Assembly (NCBI GenBank): GCA_025656675.1
Contig: JAHXHN010000005.1
Coordinates: forward strand, 124,001 to 188,000
DNA: 64,000 bases
From: Candidatus Thiodiazotropha sp. (ex Codakia rugifera)
GTDB lineage: Bacteria; Pseudomonadota; Gammaproteobacteria; Chromatiales; Chromatiaceae
Direction: 5' to 3'
Below the pieces are notes generated by a model, which ran no database searches, was not told where the DNA came from, and saw only the letters and a program-made list of their open reading frames with translations. Below are positions 8,778-17,953 of the stretch, one piece after another; within the stretch, counting starts at the first letter, position 1; every line of letters starts with the position of its first letter. The translations under genes and the position numbers were made by a program.

Positions 8778-9926
8778 TCAGCTGAATGAATACAGGTTCC
8801 CGTCTAGAATATCCCGATAGAGTCTCTCTTGCTCCTCATCCGATGATGACCGAAAGAAAAAGATCCCGGCTCTACCGTATGGGCTGGGGTCGATGAAGTC
8901 TCCCGATGTGGCAAGGGGTACAAATAATCGAATATCGACTGGAACAGAGAATTGGAATCCCCAAAGGGATTTTCCTGCCTTCGAAGTGACGGTATGACGT
9001 GTGATTCTCTCTATAAGATTACTGTCCCTCTGAGGGTGTGGGGCTTCACCAACGAATGGGGCTACATAGCTTGCGGCATAGGGGTACCCTGTAGAAAACT
9101 CTATCAGTAAAGCATAGATATCTCCCGGACAGCGCCGGGTCATCTCTATGATCCAGTAGCAATCACCATAGGCAATGAACTGGGTATGCACCAGTCCGTT
9201 ATTCAGCGCTAATGCAGACACCAGCCGGCGCACGCCTTCCCGTATTGGTTCAAGTATTTCAAGGGGAAAACCCTTAATTACCCGGCTTACATCAACAGTG
9301 AAGGGATTGATCGCACAGTCTTCCTGCACAATGAAGTCCGCTACCACCTCTCCATCCCGGATAAAAGCTGAGTGGCTGAACAGTTGCCCCGTGATGTACT
9401 CCTCAATTATCACCCCGTCGGTCTTGGAGGCTTTACGGGCATTATTGAAAGCGTCGCTGAGCTCGCTGGGTGTTGCCCCATGCAGTACTACCATTCCTCG
9501 TCCGCTAAATGAGTCCACAGGCTTTACAATGACAGCCTCAACATCAGAAGCCTGCGCTAGCGACAGAACACGCGGAATAGGCAATCCTAAGTTGTTGGCG
9601 ACTTCTCGGAATGTACTCTTGATGTTGATGGCAGAGGTATTGGCTGGAGTGTCGATACCGGGGTAACGACCGTGATTGATCTCTGCACAGACACTATAGG
9701 AGAGGTCTGTGCAGCCGGGTACGAGGTAGTCAAAGCTCTTTTCGTCCACAAAAGCAGCAAGGCGCTTCGAATCGGAGTAATCAAGTTGAACGTAATTTGA
9801 TGCCAGTTTAGCCAATGTCTCTGATGGTTTCCCCCCGACCACCCACACTTCATGTCCCAAATCCTGTAGTGCATGATAGATAGGGACAGCAGCGCGGTTC
9901 GTATCAACCAGAAGGGTTCGTTTCAT
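8778..9926 (-). CDS. ATP-grasp domain protein (carboxylate-amine ligase-like)
   Basis: 382 residues from the ATG at 9926. A longer in-frame start at 10025 would overlap the aminotransferase and add 33 residues of unusual composition, so it was rejected. The N-terminal pre-ATP-grasp domain starts MKRTLLVDTNRAAVPIYHALQDLGHEVWVVGG. The ATP-grasp core (about 85-290) has AVIVKPVDSFSGRGMVVL, an ATP-binding Lys and glycine-rich loop, then IIEEYITGQLFSHSAFI and a metal-binding YWIIEMTRRCPGD. Such enzymes activate a carboxylate and couple it to an amine. Next to a DegT aminotransferase, a plausible role is adding an amino acid or acyl acid to an amino-sugar. That is inference. Confidence 0.85.
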   Translation of the reverse strand: MKRTLLVDTNRAAVPIYHALQDLGHEVWVVGGKPSETLAKLASNYVQLDYSDSKRLAAFVDEKSFDYLVPGCTDLSYSVCAEINHGRYPGIDTPANTSAINIKSTFREVANNLGLPIPRVLSLAQASDVEAVIVKPVDSFSGRGMVVLHGATPSELSDAFNNARKASKTDGVIIEEYITGQLFSHSAFIRDGEVVADFIVQEDCAINPFTVDVSRVIKGFPLEILEPIREGVRRLVSALALNNGLVHTQFIAYGDCYWIIEMTRRCPGDIYALLIEFSTGYPYAASYVAPFVGEAPHPQRDSNLIERITRHTVTSKAGKSLWGFQFSVPVDIRLFVPLATSGDFIDPSPYGRAGIFFFRSSSDEEQERLYRDILDGNLYSFS

Positions 9927-9940
9927 AACTATGGCCGTAT

Positions 9941-11059
9941 CTATCCTGAAGCCGCTGCATTTCTGACTACATTCGCAATTTGTTCTACCCTCTCTTGATC
10001 GAGACTGGCGTAAAGAGGAAGACAAATTACTTGATCTGCTGCTGCAACGGCATGAGGAAGGCGGTCCGGAGGCGAGGAAGGCAATCCTCGGTAGTTGGTT
10101 AACTGACTGATTAGCGGGTAGAAGTAACGTCGTCCGTGAATGGATTTTTCTTTTAAGGTTTCGTAAAGCTGATCTCTACTCTTTCCGTAGGCAAGCTCCT
10201 GCACAAAGATTGGGCAATAGGCACCATTTGGTGTGCTGCCATCAACAGGGTCAAGCATTCGGATTCCCGGAACGTTGGCAAGCCGTTCCTTGTATATCTG
10301 TGCCAGGTGAACACGTTTTTCTATTGCTTCATCAACGTATTTCAGCTGAAGTAGGCCAAGTGCTGCCTGTACTTCGTTCATCTTTCCATTGCTTCCAGGC
10401 GCAACAACTGTGTTCTCATCGGCAAATCCAAAATTCTTGAGATAGTCAACTCGCTTCTTTAACTTCTCATCGTGGGTCACAAGAGCTCCACCCTCAATCG
10501 TATTGAATACCTTTGTTGCATGGAAACTAACCATTGAAAGGTCACCGAAACTGCAGAGAGAAGCACCATTCAGCTTAGCCCCAAATGCGTGTGCCGCATC
10601 GTAAATGACCTTGAGGCCATAGTTGTCGGCAATACGCTGAATTTTATCTATGCTACAAGGTGTGCCATACACATGGACAGGCATAATGCAGGTGGTCTTT
10701 GGGGTTATGAGTGACTCGATCTTCTCGGGATCTAAGTTGCAGGTATCCCGATCAATATCACAGAAGACAGGTGTGCAGTGATTCCAGTAAATCGCATGTG
10801 TTGTTGCAGGAAAAGTGTAGGGTGATGTAATGACTTCACCGGTAATCTTCAGCGTCTGCAGCCCCACCTGGAGGGCCGTCATGCCGTTGCAGAACAAAGA
10901 AATATAGGGTACGCCCAAGTACTCAGCTAACGCAGCCTCAAATTCCTGGTGGAATGGGCCGTTATTTGTGAGTTGTTTGCTCGACCATATTTGTTTTAAT
11001 GATGTGACAAACTCATCAAGTGGAGGGAGAGAGGGCTGGGTGACATAGGTTTCGCTCAC
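9941..11059 (-). CDS. DegT/DnrJ/EryC1/StrS family aminotransferase
   Basis: 372 residues, usual family length. The PLP-lysine is Lys183 in SFHATKVFNTIEGGA; the Asp that contacts the pyridine nitrogen is Asp154 in VIYDAAHAFG; the N-terminal LFCNGMTALQVGLQTL binds phosphate. The family transaminates keto-sugars (usually NDP-linked) to amino-sugars using glutamate. It is first in a minus-strand operon with ATP-grasp, Gfo/Idh/MocA, FkbM, Methyltransf_24 and desaturase-like genes, which suggests synthesis of a decorated amino-sugar. No NDP-sugar dehydratase or epimerase is in the window, so the nucleotide-sugar source is unseen. Confidence 0.92.
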   Translation of the reverse strand: MSETYVTQPSLPPLDEFVTSLKQIWSSKQLTNNGPFHQEFEAALAEYLGVPYISLFCNGMTALQVGLQTLKITGEVITSPYTFPATTHAIYWNHCTPVFCDIDRDTCNLDPEKIESLITPKTTCIMPVHVYGTPCSIDKIQRIADNYGLKVIYDAAHAFGAKLNGASLCSFGDLSMVSFHATKVFNTIEGGALVTHDEKLKKRVDYLKNFGFADENTVVAPGSNGKMNEVQAALGLLQLKYVDEAIEKRVHLAQIYKERLANVPGIRMLDPVDGSTPNGAYCPIFVQELAYGKSRDQLYETLKEKSIHGRRYFYPLISQLTNYRGLPSSPPDRLPHAVAAADQVICLPLYASLDQERVEQIANVVRNAAASG

Positions 11060-11279
11060 GACTTGTATTCCACTGGTTGGGGGAATCGCATTGGAAGAAC
11101 GACATACACTCTCTGAGTCAGTCCGCTTTTATAAAAAATACTACTATTTCTTCAATGTGAATCATAGCATGCACCATTTAGAACTTACACTCTGTGTATA
11201 TGTTATCCGGCAATCAAGTCATTCAATCGAAGTCTTGTGCTGAGTGGTCTATGTAAACCACTATTCTTAAGATCGTTAA

Positions 11280-13142
11280 CTACCCCTGATTCTGATTTTC
11301 ACACAAAGCGCGCCAACCTGACATCAAGGCAGATTCAATATTTTCAGTAATCTGCTTAAAATCCATCAGGGAAGAGTTTTCTATTTCAGTACGTAGGTTA
11401 TTACGGTTGGAGATGAGCGAATCCACATCATGAGCCAGTGATAAAGCTATATCGATATACTCATCAAAGTCGTTGGCAACCCAATGCTGTCTGTTAATCG
11501 CAGACAGGATTCTATTTGAGGCATTGGATGCACAGGAGTTGCCGGTGCGTGAAACAAGGGGAAGTCCCATGAGTAATGAATGATAAGAGGTGCTCTCGCC
11601 ATGGCAAGGATAGGGGTCCAAGGCAATGTCGACCTCATTGTGTGATGTCAGAAATTCTTCAATGGGGAGTCTGGATTGTAGGATCAAACGAGATTTTTCA
11701 ACGTCAAACTGAGCGAATATATCGTATAAATAGTTTTTCATGAATGAATTTTCATAGTCATCAGTCATCAGTTTTATCATTGAACCAGGGAGTGCATGTA
11801 ATAGCTTGGCCCAGACCCCCATGAGATTTTTATCTATTTTCCTCAATCCGTTAAATGAACCAAATGTGATATAGCCGTTTTTTATACAGGGCGGTGCAGA
11901 GATTGGTGGTAGATCAATCAGAGGGTCAAAGAAAGCGCAGTTTTCAAGGGGCAGAATTTTTTCGGATGAGTATGCGTTGAGATGACATTTTTCTGCGGTG
12001 TATTGGTCTCTCAATGCGTAATCCATGCAATCTAAGCCGGTCGACATCGGCAGTCCCATCATAGAAACCTGCATGGGAGCTGGCCTGTTCAAAAAGGCCG
12101 TTAAGCGATTGCCTGCCGTGTTGTTTGATAAATCAATTAGAATATCGATATTGTCGGAACGAATCTGGTTCTCTAGCTGTTTATCATTTAAAAGGATGCA
12201 GTTACACCAACTATCTGATAGTGCATTGAATGAGTCGGTTGTCTGGTCGTGAATAATATTGTTGTAATATAAGTACACAGAGAACTTATCTTTATTTAGA
12301 TGCCTTAGAATAGGCAGGAAATAGTGGGATATGGCGTGCTGGCGGAAGTCGGCAGAAACAAAACCGAGCTTGATTTTTCGGTCGGCTTGGTCGTTTATTT
12401 TTCCACCATATTTTATTTTTGAATGTGCATTGAGTGATTTCGTGATTTTCTGTATTTCAGGATAGATTGCAGATTCATCATCTATCGAAAATAATAGCTG
12501 TGCAAGAAAATTCTGTTTTGCGATGGCATTCTCAGGCGCTATTTCAACCGATTTTTTGCAACAGGCTAAGGCCTCATCCTGACGACCCTGGCAAGATAGC
12601 GCGCGGCCCAGGTTGACATAGACTTCTGCTGTTTCATATCCATGGGTTAAGCAGTAGTCCAATGCCTGAAGAGCTTCTTCATATCTTCCTTGATCGATAT
12701 AGAGTTTGCTGAGCGCCTGGTAAGCGACATAGGCATTGGGATTGTTTGTGATGGTTTTTGCAAAATAAATTTCAGCTTTTGAGAAATCCTTTGTGACCTT
12801 GGTGTGATAGCTGCCAATCATGTAGTACATGAGATTTTCTGTGCACCCTGACCTTTCCGCAAGCTCGTAGGATTTCCCGGCATCCGAGAACTGGCCTACT
12901 TTTTCGAGCGCTACGCCAGCCAGGAAATTGATACAAGGATTGGCATGACCTCCAGAAATGACCTTTTTAAGGTAGTTGATTGCTTCCTCAAGACGATTCT
13001 GACGTATCAGACAGTCACCGAGCAGGTACTGCGCTTTAGTATCATTCGGGTCTTTTTTTATTGCTCTGGAAATAAGCTTGTGAGCTTCCGACAGTTTTCC
13101 TTGATTGAGCTTTTTTTCTGCTTTGGATAGGTTGGTTGGCAT
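11280..13142 (-). CDS. TPR-containing O-linked GlcNAc transferase-like glycosyltransferase (GT41)
   Basis: 620 residues. Residues 1-215 are about six tetratricopeptide repeats (for example AQYLLGDCLIRQNRLEEAINYLKKV and VYVNLGRALSCQGRQDEALACCKKSVEI). Residues ~250-615 form the GT41/SPINDLY-like catalytic region: KLGFVSADFRQHAISHYFLP, then DILIDLSNNTAGNRLTAFLNRPAPMQVSMMGLP, YITFGSFNGLRKI and the nucleotide-binding DIALDPYPCHGESTSYHSLLMGLPLVS. Members transfer a sugar to Ser/Thr of proteins, using the TPR part to hold the acceptor. Position next to the flagellin genes makes FliC a likely target, but this is inference. It is separate from the upstream sugar operon by 220 bases and may have its own promoter. 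Confidence 0.88.
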   Translation of the reverse strand: MPTNLSKAEKKLNQGKLSEAHKLISRAIKKDPNDTKAQYLLGDCLIRQNRLEEAINYLKKVISGGHANPCINFLAGVALEKVGQFSDAGKSYELAERSGCTENLMYYMIGSYHTKVTKDFSKAEIYFAKTITNNPNAYVAYQALSKLYIDQGRYEEALQALDYCLTHGYETAEVYVNLGRALSCQGRQDEALACCKKSVEIAPENAIAKQNFLAQLLFSIDDESAIYPEIQKITKSLNAHSKIKYGGKINDQADRKIKLGFVSADFRQHAISHYFLPILRHLNKDKFSVYLYYNNIIHDQTTDSFNALSDSWCNCILLNDKQLENQIRSDNIDILIDLSNNTAGNRLTAFLNRPAPMQVSMMGLPMSTGLDCMDYALRDQYTAEKCHLNAYSSEKILPLENCAFFDPLIDLPPISAPPCIKNGYITFGSFNGLRKIDKNLMGVWAKLLHALPGSMIKLMTDDYENSFMKNYLYDIFAQFDVEKSRLILQSRLPIEEFLTSHNEVDIALDPYPCHGESTSYHSLLMGLPLVSRTGNSCASNASNRILSAINRQHWVANDFDEYIDIALSLAHDVDSLISNRNNLRTEIENSSLMDFKQITENIESALMSGWRALCENQNQG

Positions 13143-13322
13143 ATCAATCCAATTGTTTCAATTTATGGGGCAGATCCAGAATAGGGCTGAGCCAATCGGT
13201 GCACCGATAACAATACAGGCACAGACATCAACGCTTGAGCTCTATTGCTCATATAAGGTGAGAGAATTTTTGGAAGGCCAATAGTTTGGGTGCACAGCTG
13301 AGAAAAAAATCCGGTGTGCCGC

Positions 13323-14117
13323 TTAACCCAATATCAATTCAATCACCACCTTACTACCAAAGTAGGCCAGCATTAACACGACAAATCCACTGAGTGTCCA
13401 GATCAGGGCCTTCTGTCCCCGCCAACCAAAACGATAGCGTCCCCATAGCAGTGTGCCGAACACAACCCAGGCTATGATTGAGAGTACAGTCTTATGGGCG
13501 AGTCGTTGCTCAAACATATTTTCCAGGAAGGCAAATCCTGAGAGCAGTGCCAGGCTTAACAGCACAAAGCCTACAGCGATCATCTCAAATAGCAGGCTTT
13601 CCATGGTCTGGAGGGGGGGTAAAGCACGAATGAATCCTCCGGGATGACGTTGCCGCAGATGGTGGTCCTGGATGGCGAGCAAAACGGCCTGCACACTGGC
13701 CAGTGTAAAGAGGCTGTAGGCAAGCATGGAAACCAGGATGTGAATGGTCAATCCGCTGGAGACCTGATCGGTCAGGAAATGAACGGTCTGATAACGGCTA
13801 TCGAGAAAAATTGCGGTTGCTGCAATCGGCATGATAACGATACCCAGATTCTCTACCGGCTTGCTGAGACTGGAAATCAGTAAAAGTAGGGTGATGGTCC
13901 AGGCAATCAGGGACAGGGCGTTGAAGATCCCCATATTGATGCCGGAGGCAGAGAGCAAGCTCTGATAATGTGGGATGGCATGTAGCATTACACCGATAAA
14001 ACCCAGGCCAAGCCCCAGTACACGAGGCAGTTTTGAGCCTTCCTGATTGCGGAACAGTCGTAGTGTAATGACCAGACCGGCAGCAAGATAGGCGGCAATG
14101 GCGAGTATGGCGATCAA
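13323..14117 (-). CDS. ypjD: YpjD/CcsA-like cytochrome c assembly family inner-membrane protein
   Basis: 264 residues, with about eight hydrophobic segments covering most of the chain. The conserved pocket segment of the CcsA/CcmF-like family (here LTIHILVSMLAYSLFTLASVQAVLLAIQ) lies in the middle, and HKTVLSIIAWVVFGTLLWGRYRFGWRGQKALIWTLSGFVVLM near the end has the expected His. This family relates to haem handling, but the gammaproteobacterial YpjD has no settled function. It is divergent from ffh, the standard gene pair in gammaproteobacteria, with a 139-base shared promoter region. Confidence 0.88.
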   Translation of the reverse strand: MIAILAIAAYLAAGLVITLRLFRNQEGSKLPRVLGLGLGFIGVMLHAIPHYQSLLSASGINMGIFNALSLIAWTITLLLLISSLSKPVENLGIVIMPIAATAIFLDSRYQTVHFLTDQVSSGLTIHILVSMLAYSLFTLASVQAVLLAIQDHHLRQRHPGGFIRALPPLQTMESLLFEMIAVGFVLLSLALLSGFAFLENMFEQRLAHKTVLSIIAWVVFGTLLWGRYRFGWRGQKALIWTLSGFVVLMLAYFGSKVVIELILG

Positions 14118-14256
14118 GACCCTATATATCCTATAGACTGAAGTGAATCAGCCGCGATGTTCGCATATTTCCTGGTGACAGTGAAAGAGATAGCGCGGAT
14201 TTCCCTCAGGCTGGTATATAATCAGTGACCTCAAACAACAACTCACCAGGTAAACC

Positions 14257-15633
14257 ATGTTCGATAATCTGACACAGCGGCTGGGCAAGGTCCTCACCAA
14301 TCTAAGAGGTCAGGGGCGTCTGACAGACGACAATATCAAGGAGACGATGCGGGAAGTACGGATGGCCCTGTTGGAGGCGGATGTAGCGCTGCCGGTCGTT
14401 CGTGAGTTTGTTGAGCAGGTCAAACAGAAGGCGATGGGTGAGGAGGTCATGAAGAGCCTCACACCGGGACAGACCCTGATCAAGATTGTCAATGATGAGC
14501 TGGTTCAGGTCATGGGTGAAGCCAACGAAGCCCTTGATCTGAGTGCGCAGCCGCCTGCAGTGATTTTAATGGCGGGTTTACAGGGGTCGGGTAAGACCAC
14601 CAGCGTAGCCAAGCTCTCCCGTTGGTTACAGCAGAATGGGAAAAAGAAGATCAGTGTGGTCAGTTGTGACGTCTACCGGCCGGCCGCTATTGATCAGCTA
14701 CAGACCCTGGCGAAGGATGTAAACGCAGATTTCATTCCCAGTGGCGGCGATGAGAAGCCTGTAGCAATCGCAACACGGGCACTCAAAGAGGCGAATAAGC
14801 GTTTTGCCGATGTGTTGATTGTGGATACCGCCGGTCGTCTTCATATCGATGGCGAGATGATGGATGAAATCAAACAGCTCCATCTGACCCTGGACCCGGT
14901 CGAAACCCTTTTTGTGGTTGACAGCATGACAGGGCAGGATGCGGCAAACACGGCCAAGGCCTTTAACGATGCCCTGCCGTTGACCGGTGTCATTCTCACC
15001 AAGGCTGATGGTGATGCCCGTGGTGGTGCAGCGCTTTCAATACGTCAGATTACCGGGAAACCGATCAAGTTCATTGGTGTCGGGGAGAAAGTCGATGCCC
15101 TGGAGCCGTTTCATCCCGATCGAATAGCCTCACGTATTCTCGGCATGGGCGATGTGCTCTCTCTGGTCGAGGAGGTGAGTCGCAAGGTTGACCAGGAGAA
15201 GGCCACCAAGCTCGCGAAAAAACTGCAAAAGGGAAAAGGCTTCGACCTTGAGGATTTTAAAGAGCAGATGCTGCAGATGGCGAATATGGGGGGTATGAGC
15301 GGTCTTTTGGACAAACTGCCCGGGATGGGTGAGATACCCGATCACGTGAAAAATCAGGTGAATGACAAGCAGATAGGGCAGTTAATCGCCATTATCAACT
15401 CGATGACACCCCATGAACGCTCCTTTCCCGCTGTCATTAAAGGTTCCCGTAAACGACGTATAGCGACGGGTTCAGGGACCCAGGTTCAGGATGTGAACAA
15501 ACTGCTCAAGCAGTTTATGCAGATGCAGAAAATGATGAAAAAGATGAAAGGTGGCGGTATGAAAAAGATGATGCGCGGAATGGCAGGCCGCTTTCCGGGT
15601 GGTGGAATGCCGGGGGGAGGGCTTCCTTTTTAA
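14257..15633 (+). CDS. ffh: Signal recognition particle protein Ffh (SRP54)
   Basis: 458 residues. N domain about 1-90; G domain about 95-295 with the P loop GLQGSGKTTSVAKLS, DTAGRL and TKADGDARGGAALS; Met-rich M domain about 325-458 with a GGGM/MKKMM tail that binds 4.5S RNA and signal sequences. It targets nascent inner-membrane proteins to FtsY at the membrane. Length and domain order are normal. The stop codon lies within the left arm of an AT-rich inverted repeat. Confidence 0.98.
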   Translation: MFDNLTQRLGKVLTNLRGQGRLTDDNIKETMREVRMALLEADVALPVVREFVEQVKQKAMGEEVMKSLTPGQTLIKIVNDELVQVMGEANEALDLSAQPPAVILMAGLQGSGKTTSVAKLSRWLQQNGKKKISVVSCDVYRPAAIDQLQTLAKDVNADFIPSGGDEKPVAIATRALKEANKRFADVLIVDTAGRLHIDGEMMDEIKQLHLTLDPVETLFVVDSMTGQDAANTAKAFNDALPLTGVILTKADGDARGGAALSIRQITGKPIKFIGVGEKVDALEPFHPDRIASRILGMGDVLSLVEEVSRKVDQEKATKLAKKLQKGKGFDLEDFKEQMLQMANMGGMSGLLDKLPGMGEIPDHVKNQVNDKQIGQLIAIINSMTPHERSFPAVIKGSRKRRIATGSGTQVQDVNKLLKQFMQMQKMMKKMKGGGMKKMMRGMAGRFPGGGMPGGGLPF

Positions 15634-15763
15634 TTTTGAATTACGAATTTTGAATGTTGAATTTGAATGCTCACTTTGATCGCAACCTTTTGTTTTGATG
15701 TAAAAAAGTTGTACGCCAAGCGTACACCGCCAATTCAGAATTCATAATTAAAAATTCAAAAGT
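15627..15763. repeat. AT-rich inverted-repeat element, copy 1 (MITE-like)
   Basis: The left arm (15627-15660) repeats GAATTxxGAATTTTGAATG units. The right arm (15731-15763), read on the other strand, gives a closely similar TTTTGAATTTTTAATTATGAA... sequence, about 24 of 30 matching by eye. A short GTACGCCAAGCGTAC dyad lies inside near the right arm. A second element with the same design is at 53862-53988. No coding capacity, so if mobile it is non-autonomous. It overlaps the ffh stop codon. Confidence 0.6.
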
Positions 15764-15816
15764 AATCCCTAGATGGGTCTTCCCACAAAAAAAATCACGC
15801 CGATCTCTATAAACGC

Positions 15817-15844
15817 TTCACATCAGGTAAAAGTTGGTTATAAT
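15817..15844 (+). promoter_or_regulatory. Sigma-70 promoter of the rpsP operon
   Basis: TTCACA (15817-15822) and a perfect TATAAT (15839-15844) with a 16-base spacer lie 57 bases before the rpsP ATG, and a GC-rich stretch follows the -10 box as in ribosomal-protein promoters. 11 of 12 consensus bases match. Confidence 0.72.
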
Positions 15845-15900
15845 ACGCCGTTTCCCGCCGGACAGGCTCCGGTGTGTTTGCGAATTTCTAAGGATACATC

Positions 15901-16152
15901 ATGGTAACCATACGCCTCTCAAGAACTGGCGCGAAAAAGCGGCCTTTCTTTCACATCGTGGTCACTGACAGCCGTAATGCGCGTGACGGTCGTTACATCG
16001 AACGTCTTGGCTTCTTCAATCCCGGCGCTGTCGGTGGTGAAGAGGAGCTGCGTATCGATCAGGAGCGTGTGCAACACTGGGTTTCCAAGGGGGCGCAGCC
16101 GAGTGATCGCGTTACGACTTTGCTGAAGCAGGCGGCTAAACAGGCAGCCTGA
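15901..16152 (+). CDS. rpsP: 30S ribosomal protein bS16
   Basis: 83 residues, normal length. The family opening [41 protein letters not shown] is fully recognisable, with a basic C-terminal region. It is a structural component of the small subunit needed for 30S assembly. It is first of the conserved rpsP-rimM-trmD-rplS operon and is preceded by a strong sigma-70 promoter. Confidence 0.98.
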   Translation: MVTIRLSRTGAKKRPFFHIVVTDSRNARDGRYIERLGFFNPGAVGGEEELRIDQERVQHWVSKGAQPSDRVTTLLKQAAKQAA

Positions 16153-16204
16153 TTCTATCAGCCACTCTCGTCCCGGGTGAGAACCCCTTAGACGGACTGA
16201 GAAG

Positions 16205-16711
16205 ATGTCACATGATGAGTTGATTGTAATGGGCCGGGTTTCTGGCCTGTTTGGTATCAGGGGTTGGCTCAAGATCTATTCCCATACCTCACCGAGGGAG
16301 GGGATAGTTGGCTACAAAACCTGGTACCTCAAGCAAGGTGGCAACTGGAAGCAGTACAAGCTGACGGCAGGCCACAGTCAGGGCAAAGGGGTTGTCGCCC
16401 AGTTGCATGGTATTAGCGATCCTGACCAGGCTGCTGAACTGGTTGATTGCGACATTGCCATCCGGCGCGAGCAGCTACCCAGGCTTGAACCTGATGAGTA
16501 TTACTGGACAGATCTGCAGGGACTGCGGGTTATGAATATCGAAGGGGTGGAGTTGGGCGTTGTTTCCCATCTCTTTGAAACCGGGGCCAACGATGTCATG
16601 GTGGTCAAAGGTGAGCGTGAACGGTTGATTCCCTATACCACGGGAGAGGCAGTTCAGAATGTGGATCTGGATGCCGGAATTCTTTTAGTGGACTGGGATC
16701 CTGAGTTCTGA
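16205..16711 (+). CDS. rimM: Ribosome maturation factor RimM
   Basis: 168 residues. The N-terminal RimM barrel (about 5-90) contains [22 protein letters not shown]. The C-terminal PRC-barrel (about 95-168) has [36 protein letters not shown] and ends in [10 protein letters not shown]. RimM binds uS19 and helps mature the 30S head. Its TGA overlaps the trmD ATG by one base, so the two are translationally coupled. Confidence 0.98.
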   Translation: MSHDELIVMGRVSGLFGIRGWLKIYSHTSPREGIVGYKTWYLKQGGNWKQYKLTAGHSQGKGVVAQLHGISDPDQAAELVDCDIAIRREQLPRLEPDEYYWTDLQGLRVMNIEGVELGVVSHLFETGANDVMVVKGERERLIPYTTGEAVQNVDLDAGILLVDWDPEF

Positions 16712-17472
16712 TGCGTTTCGATGTCATCACCCTGATGCCTGCCATGTTCGATGCCCTGACTAAAGAGGGTGTTGTCGCAAAAGCGATTAACCGCCAGCTT
16801 GCGCAGATTGGGCTTTGGAATCCGCGCGACTATACAACGGATCTGCATCGTACGGTGGATGATCGACCCTATGGCGGTGGACCCGGTATGGTCATGAAAT
16901 ACCAGCCACTGCAGCAGGCCATCGAGTCAGCGCAGGGTGTATCGCCTCAGGCGAAAGTGGTCTATCTCAGCCCACAAGGAAGAAGATTCGATCAGCACCA
17001 GGCGAAGGCTGTTGCTGCGAGCCGACAGCCGCTACTGCTGATCGCAGGTCGATACGAAGGTGTTGATGAGCGCATCGTACAGCGCTACGTGGATGAAGAA
17101 TGGTCCATAGGTGACTATGTACTCAGTGGTGGCGAACTTGCCGCCATGGTGGTTTTGGATGCGGTGATACGGTTACTCCCTGGTGCTCTGGGTGATGCCG
17201 AATCCGCACAACAGGACTCTTTTATGGATGGGTTGCTGGATTGTCCGCATTATACCCGTCCGGATGAGATCGACGGACTGTCGGTACCGTCTGTACTGCA
17301 GGGTGGTAACCATGACGCCATACGGCGCTGGCGATTGCAACAGGCTTTGATGCGTACCAACAGAAGACGTCCCGACCTGTTGCAGGGCCGTCGTTTGACG
17401 GTGGAAGAAGAGCAGTTTTTAGCAGAAATCATTGCTGCGTCGGGAGACGCGGAGCAGACACAGGAGCAATAG
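16711..17472 (+). CDS. trmD: tRNA (guanine-37-N1)-methyltransferase TrmD
   Basis: 253 residues, normal length. It starts [16 protein letters not shown] and carries the trefoil-knot SAM pocket motifs [35 protein letters not shown] and [16 protein letters not shown]. TrmD makes m1G37 in tRNAs reading codons that begin with C or in proline tRNAs, and prevents +1 frameshifting. It overlaps rimM by one base and is followed by rplS after 3 bases. Confidence 0.98.
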   Translation: MRFDVITLMPAMFDALTKEGVVAKAINRQLAQIGLWNPRDYTTDLHRTVDDRPYGGGPGMVMKYQPLQQAIESAQGVSPQAKVVYLSPQGRRFDQHQAKAVAASRQPLLLIAGRYEGVDERIVQRYVDEEWSIGDYVLSGGELAAMVVLDAVIRLLPGALGDAESAQQDSFMDGLLDCPHYTRPDEIDGLSVPSVLQGGNHDAIRRWRLQQALMRTNRRRPDLLQGRRLTVEEEQFLAEIIAASGDAEQTQEQ

Positions 17473-17475
17473 ACC

Positions 17476-17820
17476 ATGAGCAATATCATCGCAGAACTTG
17501 ATGCTGAGCAGATGAGCCGTGAGGTTCCCGACTTTGGCCCAGGTGATACCGTAGTTGTTCAGGTTAGGGTTAGAGAAGGTGAGCGTGAGCGTTTACAGGC
17601 CTTCGAGGGCATCGTCATTGCCAAGCGTAACCGTGGCCTCAATTCAGCCTTTACCGTACGTAAGATCTCTCATGGTGAGGGTGTCGAACGCGTCTTTCAG
17701 ACCTACAGCCCGACCGTGGCTTCAATCAAGGTGACTCGTAGTGGTGACGTACGACGCGCAAAACTTTACTATCTGCGTGGTCGCACCGGTAAAGCCGCAC
17801 GTATCAAAGAGAAGATCTAA
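17476..17820 (+). CDS. rplS: 50S ribosomal protein bL19
   Basis: 114 residues. The conserved core is [63 protein letters not shown], with the usual C-terminal [21 protein letters not shown]. It sits at the 30S-50S interface. It is the last gene of the operon and is followed 28 bases later by a good intrinsic terminator. Confidence 0.98.
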   Translation: MSNIIAELDAEQMSREVPDFGPGDTVVVQVRVREGERERLQAFEGIVIAKRNRGLNSAFTVRKISHGEGVERVFQTYSPTVASIKVTRSGDVRRAKLYYLRGRTGKAARIKEKI

Positions 17821-17847
17821 ACCCCCAGCTTTTTCAGCCACCGTGAT

Positions 17848-17880
17848 AAAGCCGCTTTGTCGAAAGAGAGAGCGGCTTTT
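17848..17880 (+). terminator. Intrinsic terminator of the rpsP-rplS operon
   Basis: AAAGCCGCT (17848-17856) pairs with AGCGGCTTT (17871-17879) around a 14-base loop and is followed by a short T run. Because the stem is flanked by A's on the left, it could also serve the convergent gene ending at 17954. Confidence 0.82.
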
Positions 17881-17953
17881 CTGGTTTATGGATTGATGCC
17901 TGCCGCCACAAATTGACGTAAACGAGCCCACTAGGGTATGGCCCGGCAGCACC

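Noticed and set aside
9927-10025. Longer start of the ATP-grasp protein at 10025
   Set aside because: Would overlap the aminotransferase stop by 85 bases and add an N-terminus unlike the family.
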